Source of the DNA: Liolophura sinensis
Taxonomy: Eukaryota; Mollusca; Polyplacophora; Chitonida; Chitonidae
Direction: 5' to 3'
Assembly (NCBI RefSeq): GCF_032854445.1
Contig: NC_088304.1
Location: forward strand, 20,783,704-20,847,703
Length of the DNA stretch: 64,000 nucleotides
Shown here piece by piece: positions 58,331 through 64,000 of the stretch; within the stretch, counting starts at the first letter, position 1; each line of letters opens with the position of its first letter. The notes beneath the pieces were generated by a model. It was not told where the DNA came from. It ran no database searches and was given only the letters and a program-made list of their open reading frames with translations. Position numbers and translations under genes: made by a program.

Positions 58331-58519
58331 ATTACTTATATCTGTAAAAGTGTACACGGTTTTTTGTCGCCGTGGAAGTGTGCAAGCAGATATATTTAGA
58401 ATTTTTACTTTTGTTGGTACCAACCGTAAAAGCAACAAAGGTTATATCGCAACTTAAACACTTGCTGTTCAACAAGTACTTTAGTCTGTCCTATTTAATG
58501 AATTTGCTTAGTACATTGT

Positions 58520-58730
58520 TATTTAACGCCACGGTCAAACCTTTTTCACACACGATGGCGGACTGTATTTTGGATAGAGGAAACTGGACATGTCGAGGTT
58601 CCTGGAGTTAACCACCGACCTTTGGCAAGTTACCAACGAACTTTCCGACGTGCGACGTACATATACGCACATCATACTGGCGGGAGACTTGTGGTCTGGT
58701 GATTGTCATTGAACGGTGATTGTCAGCGAG
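58520..58730. repeat. Dispersed repeat family 5, copy
   Basis: TTATTTAACGCCACGGTCAA, GGATAGAGGAAACTGGACAT, AACCACCGACCTTTGGCAAG. Confidence 0.65.
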
Positions 58731-58981
58731 GATCCATAGACCGTGAAAGCTGGAGAATTCACGGATTTCCTGTTTGTGTGTCCATGCAACTGACCAAACG
58801 AACTGTTTTAACAAAACGTGCCATGGCACACTCCTACTTTGATGACTGGTGCATAGTTTAATTGTATCGTAATCCCACTTTGATCCTTTGAGTATGTGAC
58901 CTAACTCGTCACGGGCTTGTCGTCTCCAGTGGATGTTAAACGCCGTAACCAGCGGTAGCACAAAATGTTTGAAGTGCTCAC

Positions 58982-59095
58982 CTTCACACGTATTCCTTTC
59001 AACAAGTACGTATGCCTCTGGGCAGCTACATGCAGCGCCTTCTTCCGTGTTAGAACACCCATGAGAACATCCACCATTGTCTGTGCTACACCAGT
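58982..59095 (-). CDS. Gene B exon: calcium-binding-type EGF domain
   Basis: A 114-bp phase 1-1 exon: DWCSTDNGGCSHGC, EGAACSCPEAYVLVERN, ending TCEG with donor GTGAGC. The usual D-x-D-E-C start is reduced to DWC, so calcium binding is less certain. Confidence 0.86.
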
Positions 59096-59482
59096 CTAAA
59101 TGCAGGAAATACACTGATTCGGCATTAATGGTTTTGAACGTCAACTTCACCTCACCAAATTTTGAATTAAAAATTACATTAAAATGCATGCAGCAATGCA
59201 TGGGATTAGAATCATATCCATATAAAGACAGGTAAGCATGGGGAGCGGTTACTAAATTTGACTTAAAGAAGATTGCGCCTTGGCAGCACTGACACACAAG
59301 GCCGTCATAATGCAATTCAGGAACTACGTTTTCTCACCAAGTAAGGAAATTGGGCGTGCAAAAATTATGTTTTTGTTAATTATTTAATTACAAAGAGAAA
59401 TCAGTCTATAAAGTACGAAAACATCGCTTTACACACCGTCAAAGTGGTAGATCGGACATCAAAATGTAGTAAAATATCTTAC

Positions 59483-59611
59483 CCTGATCACTTTGTTTAG
59501 GAGTTTCACAGGTTTCCCCCTGGTAACCTTCCGGACATGCGCAGATCCTTGGACTGATACATGTTCCTCCGTTTAAGCATTGTCCCGGGGGACTTTCATC
59601 CACGCACACAG
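59483..59611 (-). CDS. Gene B exon: EGF-like domain
   Basis: A 129-bp phase 1-1 exon: [31 protein letters not shown], then a short linker TPKQSDQG. Donor GTAAGA. Confidence 0.88.
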
Positions 59612-59697
59612 CTAGACGGAGAAAACAATTTATTGTGAGTAGAAACAAACATCTACATTAGTTATTTATTTCATTCATATAATGGCGATCTGCATTA

Positions 59698-59745
59698 TTT
59701 CTTTATTTATTTATTTGATTAATGTTTTTCGCCGTACTCAATAAT
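59698..59745 (-). mobile_element. SINE tail fragment
   Basis: TTTATTTATTTATTTGATTA and TTTTTCGCCGTACTCAATAA only. Confidence 0.55.
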
Positions 59746-60079
59746 GCAGTCACATATATTTGTGCACTTCTTTGTTACCGTGCAAATACCATTGTTTTAT
59801 TTATATGTGAAAGAAATTTAATTCTTTCCCGTTGTTAAAGATGAATATCCTTTTGTATAAAGACGTTTTGTTTCCAATTTATAAATATGCCATTCTAGAT
59901 GCAAACACTTCAAGTTTTTCTTTTTAATTTTTTTTTCGATTCATTCAAATCCAAATCTATTGGTTCTGGTTTGGCTTGGAAGACAAGAAATCCTTCTATA
60001 AACAAATATCGAAAAAAAAAAACAAAAAAAAAACAACAAAACAAAACATTGGAATAGGCCAGATGTCTAAGCTCGAAAA

Positions 60080-60380
60080 CCGGACTCATATTCCAGTCGC
60101 CTGAACCAAAATGGACGTCCCGCTTCAAAAACAGCAAGCCTAATTTTCAAAGAACACAAACCACCAAAGATCTAAGAAAGTATATGATTTATATGATGGA
60201 TTCATACAAAGACCAGTCAACAAATTGGAATGATGACGGACAGTCAAAGATTGTTTTCGGCGAGTGAAATGAATTATTACCCAGATCGCATAACATGCTA
60301 CTTTACATGTAATAGCTATTGTTAATAAATTCATGCATATCAGTTGCTTAGTGATTGTAATTGTTCGTATGTTCATTGTT
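60080..60380 (+). repeat. Dispersed repeat family 4, diverged copy
   Basis: AATGGACGTCCCGCTTCAA, ACCACCAAAGATCTAAGAAA and CATATCAGTTGCTTAGTGAT align with the copy at 11805. Confidence 0.55.
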
Positions 60381-60582
60381 GAATCAAACGAAGAAATAAA
60401 TAATGTTATAACGTCTGGCAACACCTGCAAAACGTTTTGTTTCCTAAATGTGATAAACAATGTATTTTAATGGTAAAAGATACCTCTCTCAGCTGTATCA
60501 CGTATGTCTACAATCAGCGTTTTGACATTTTGTTGACCAGCTCAAAAATGGAAATGGCTATATCAGCTTTCAGTCTTCTCAC

Positions 60583-60711
60583 CTTGGCATTTGCCGTTGT
60601 TGTCTTCTCGGAAACCCTCCTCACACTTACAATGGAATGATCCCGGCGTATTGACACACACCTGTTCACACGGCGACTTTTGGTTTCCAACTCCCCCACA
60701 CTCATCTATGT
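60583..60711 (-). CDS. Gene B exon: calcium-binding EGF domain
   Basis: A 129-bp phase 1-1 exon: [33 protein letters not shown], ending KCQG with donor GTGAGA. Confidence 0.9.
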
Positions 60712-60930
60712 CTGTATACGGAACAATTTATAAGAAATACTTAACTGTTTTAAATAAAAACAAACAAAAAAAAAACATCGATTAAAGCCACTGATTTTTT
60801 TCAAAAACTGTGCATATGGATACACACCTTGTTAACAGTCAAGTCGTATTCATGAATTAATTTACTATTATCTCGACAGGATATTATTGTAATAATGTAG
60901 AATTGACATTAACCTGTAATCAATAACTTT

Positions 60931-61198
60931 GGGGCCCCCGTGGCTCAGTTGGTTAGCGCGCTAGCGCAGCGTAATGACCCAGGAGTTTCTCACCAATGCG
61001 GTCGATGTGAGCTCAAGTCCAGCTCATGCTGACTTCCTCTCCGGCCGTAAGTGGGAAGGTCTTCCAGCAACCTGCGGATAGTCGTGGGTTTCCCCCGGGC
61101 TCTGCCCGATTTCCCCCCACCATAATGCTGGCCGCCGTCGTATAAGTGAAATATTCTTGAGTACGGCGTAAAACACCAATCAATTAAATAAATAAATT
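60931..61198 (+). mobile_element. tRNA-derived SINE, full length and well preserved
   Basis: GGGGCCCCCGTGGCTCAGTT, GGTTAGCGCGCTAGCGCAGC, box B-like GTGAGCTCAAGTCC, body, AAATAAATAAATT tail. Confidence 0.9.
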
Positions 61199-61224
61199 AT
61201 TTATTTATTTATTTATTTAATAAG

Positions 61225-61560
61225 CTGATTGTTGTTTAACACCACGTTCAAGAACTTTTCAATTATTCAGTGGCAGGCAGCTTTATGGATAGAGGAAACC
61301 GGAGTGTCCAGGGTAAACCACCGACATTTGGCAAGTTGCTATGAACGTTTTCTACTTGTGGCGTACAGATACTGTATACACACCGTACTGATGGAAGACT
61401 GGTAGTCTAGATCTTCAACCCAATGTTACACTGTTTGAACTAAACCACCGACGTTTGGCGAGTTATGGTAGACGTTGTCCTTTTCTGGCCTACAGATGCT
61501 GCATTCATATGATGTATAATGGTAATGGTGGAAGACGTGTAGTCCGGATCTTCAATCAAC
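61225..61560. repeat. Dispersed repeat family 5, longest copy
   Basis: GTTTAACACCACGTTCAAGA, GGTAAACCACCGACATTTGG; the AACCACCGACGTTTGGCGAG block recurs at 61442, so the copy is partly duplicated. Confidence 0.65.
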
Positions 61561-62014
61561 GCTAAACTGCGCCAAATGACACACAGACATGGTTGGCCCA
61601 TTATTGTCACACAATAAGGCCCCACAAACAGCGGGAGAATCCACAAATGACCACTATTAAACCCGAACACTGAAAGACAATCGCCTTTACTTCTCCGTCA
61701 CGGAATTATTGTATGGTTGCTTGATGCTTGCAGTTTAACGTTACTGTCAACATCACTGTATGGTTATGGACACCCAATGGCAAATGGAGACTCCGTGAGA
61801 CAAGTCAGCACGTATGGACACCGTGTCGTTTATCCGCTTATGCTGATAATGAAGCAAACACCTCCATATTAAAACCAGGTTAAGCACATCTGTTGCACTC
61901 ACATTCCTGAATAGGTGTCAAACGCAGCACCTCACCCACCCACTCCTGTCCAACCCCCTAACCACCAATCAAGCTGATCTCTGAGCAGTTTAAGCGCTCT
62001 TAAAACTCATTTAC

Positions 62015-62119
62015 CTTGGCAAGACGGTGAATTGTAGCCCGGGGGGCAAGCGCATTTATCCGGCGCTGTACATGTTCCACCATTTTGACATACTCCAGGT
62101 GATTCCCCGAAACATACAG
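62015..62119 (-). CDS. Gene B exon: EGF-like domain
   Basis: A 105-bp phase 1-1 exon: AVCFGESPGVCQNGGTC, KCACPPGYNSPSCQG. Closest in type to gene A exon 5. Confidence 0.88.
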
Positions 62120-62276
62120 CTGCAATGTAAGCATATGATTACAATCACGTTACCTGATTTCCTGAAATCAATGCCTAAACCACTTCCTTCCATAATGGTT
62201 TGTGTAAAGAAAGTTGTGAAAATCATACACATCTTTTTCGCCTGAAAGATATTTTACTAGAATACTAGTGTAACTG

Positions 62277-62535
62277 GGAGCCTCCGTGGCCGAAAAGGTA
62301 AGGACGCCAGCAAGGCGCAATGGCCCAGAAGCCTCCCACCAATGAGGTCACCGTGAGTTCGAGTCCAGCTTATGCTGGCATCCCCTCCGGTCGTACGTGT
62401 GAAGATCTCGCAACAACCTGCAGATGGTCGTGGGTTTTCTCTGGGTTCTGCGCATTTTTCTCGCACCTTAATGCTGGTTACCGTCGTATAAGTGAAATAT
62501 TTTTGAGTATTGAACCACCAGTGAAAATAAAAAAA
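62277..62535 (+). mobile_element. tRNA-derived SINE, diverged, near full length
   Basis: GGGAGCCTCCGTGGCCGAAA head with changed box A, box B GTGAGTTCGAGTCC, diverged body, and A-rich tail. Confidence 0.82.
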
Positions 62536-63051
62536 ATGAAATAATGTGGTAACTTTCAAAAGTACACTGGGAATCATATATTCCATTCACTATTTCTTGC
62601 TGTGATTAAAAATTTAACACTTTTGAAATTGTAAGGGGAAAACTGCCTTCTGTAAATAAGCTGTGATTTGTTTATTTCATAAATAAAGGAATCGCTTTCC
62701 ACAAAAAGAAGTATTGATGAAAACGCAAATATAAGAATATTTTGTATAAAATCTATACCAGCTTCGTTTAAAAGTCTTACTTATTTGTTTTGTACTCTGA
62801 GAGAAAAGTTTGTGACAACTCACTCAAAATTTCAGTAATATAATCGAGGTAATTCAACTCATATGAGTGACAGATCAGCTGACTCGTAAATACACTGTGA
62901 GTTTTCCGACTAACCGAGTGAGTCAACAATATAGCGAGATGAGATTCATGTTTTCTAAGTTGAATTAGCTCAATTGTTTAACTTAGATTTATGAGTCAGT
63001 TGACCCAAACCTTTCAGTGAAGTTCCAGGCAACCAGAGGCTGTTTACTCAC

Positions 63052-63174
63052 GGATGCATGACATTTTATCCGCAGCTAGGTGGAACCCATTGCGACATGC
63101 GCAGAAGTAAGATCCCACAGTGTTTTCACAGATCTGATCACAGTTGTGTTCTTGTGTGTCACATTCGTCAATGT
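63052..63174 (-). CDS. Gene B exon: calcium-binding EGF domain (first seen in window)
   Basis: A 123-bp phase 1-1 exon: [30 protein letters not shown], ending SCIR with donor C/GTGAGT, as in gene A exon 4. Upstream exons lie beyond the window. Confidence 0.9.
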
Positions 63175-63756
63175 CTGGAAGAAAAGTTGTAAAGAGTAAG
63201 AGTTGAGGAAAAGATTGGAATGCACCTAGCGTTTATGGCATAAACTTTTTAGCACAACATAACGGAATATGTCCCAGGAATGATGAGAGAGAACAATGCT
63301 ATAGCCACCCCGAAAAGGAATGTGCACTTTTTAGGTGAATGCCCTAAAACAAGATTATATCCAGCGAGACTATGGTTTGGGTGGCAGTGGATTGCATAAT
63401 TGTTCCAGGCTCAACTGAAGATATTCATGCATACAAACAAAACAGGGTCAAGACACAAACTATTCAAGTATAAAAGCTATTGAAACTGTATGTAAAATGA
63501 CATTGCCTAATTTTGACGGAATTAAATACAGCATTGCTACTGTTTCGATTGTAAGGTGGCTTTTATGGACCATATTGATAATGCCTGTCCTAACTGACCC
63601 CTCGAAACTTGTTCTACACCTGTTCGAGTCTTAATACAACTCTTTTTCTTCTCCGACGTTTGCATGTGTATTACAAAGCCAATCTCACATTAAACTCCTG
63701 CTCTGGAGCCAGATAAACGTTGGCATAATGTCATATGCGACTTATAATATGGCGTT

Positions 63757-64000
63757 GACAGCCCATCATACAACATACAACTAACACACCTACCGGTAAT
63801 TAATAGAATAAAGTACATTCTATTATTTTAGTGTTGATTCCTAGTTAAAGTTTATTTTTTATGTGACAACTTACCGGCACATTGCGGCTGGGAGGCAACC
63901 ATCATACATCATACAACTATAACACCTACCGGTATATAATGGAATAAGGTATATTATATAATTTTAGTGCTGATTCCTAGTTAAAGTTTATTTTTATGTG
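63757..64000. repeat. Direct repeat, two units of about 100 bp
   Basis: Both halves contain ACACCTACCGGTA, TAATAGAATAAAG or TAATGGAATAAGG, and TGATTCCTAGTTAAAGTTTA. The second unit runs off the window edge. Confidence 0.75.

Larger units (their letters stand above)
43588..64000 (-). other. Gene B: tandem paralogue of gene A, 5' end beyond the window
   Basis: Exons found, 5' to 3': 63174-63052, 62119-62015, 60711-60583, 59611-59483, 59095-58982, 57836-57722, 56493-56367, 55541-54316, 53601-53472, 50338-50188, 49201-45410, 44905-44792, 44441-44256 and 43880-43588 with the stop. Exon order, phases and several exact lengths (for example 151 bp for the exon before the large one) match gene A, so the pair arose by tandem duplication. 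Exons for signal peptide, EMI-like segment and first EGF are expected to the right of 64000. Three exons between 54.3 and 57.8 kb contain seven one-base indels in homopolymers that break the frame; all other exons are open. Either this is local assembly error or the gene is decaying. Confidence 0.85.

Overview
This is nuclear DNA from an animal with large, intron-rich genes. About 36 coding exons carry GT-AG borders, AT-rich introns, minisatellites and roughly 25 copies of a tRNA-derived SINE. The SINE type and the EGF-rich gene style point to a lophotrochozoan, most likely a mollusc; that assignment is inference. There are no operons, CRISPR arrays or bacterial signals.

The main content is a tandem pair of paralogous genes on the minus strand. 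Gene A (31087 down to 1200) is complete in my model: 21 coding exons, 7410 nt, in frame throughout, 2469 residues. It encodes a signal peptide, a short EMI-like CC-x-GW segment, 13 EGF-like domains, an unrecognised module, a 3.7-kb exon (beta-rich region, coiled coil, Cys-rich knot, Ala-rich amphipathic helix, furin-type site, two Ig-like domains, an alpha/beta module), an FN3 domain split over two exons, one transmembrane helix and a short tail. Gene B (from beyond the right edge down to 43588) repeats the layout exon for exon; its first exons lie outside the window. I recognise the EGF, Ig, FN3 and TM parts, but no named family for the whole. Seven one-base homopolymer indels break gene B's frame between 54.3 and 57.8 kb, while its other exons are intact.

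Between the two genes, on the plus strand (36835-41789), is a small secreted-peptide gene: signal-peptide exon, middle exon with a Gly-Lys-Arg site and a Cys pair, and two alternative last exons of identical coding length that both end in FGNPGLQWGG. It looks like a neuropeptide or peptide-hormone precursor of unassigned type.

The most unusual pattern is in the introns. In two or three of them, tandem repeats start at the 5' splice site and carry copies of the exon end plus its GT donor, giving rows of decoy donors (26.5-27.06 kb, 28.9-29.15 kb, more weakly 57.2-57.7 kb). Other non-coding content: a roughly 220-bp MITE-like family with a head-to-head pair, a SINE nested in another repeat with its target duplication visible, three more minisatellites and a perfect 26-bp hairpin downstream of gene A.

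Repeat boundaries are approximate. UTRs and transcription starts could not be fixed from sequence alone.
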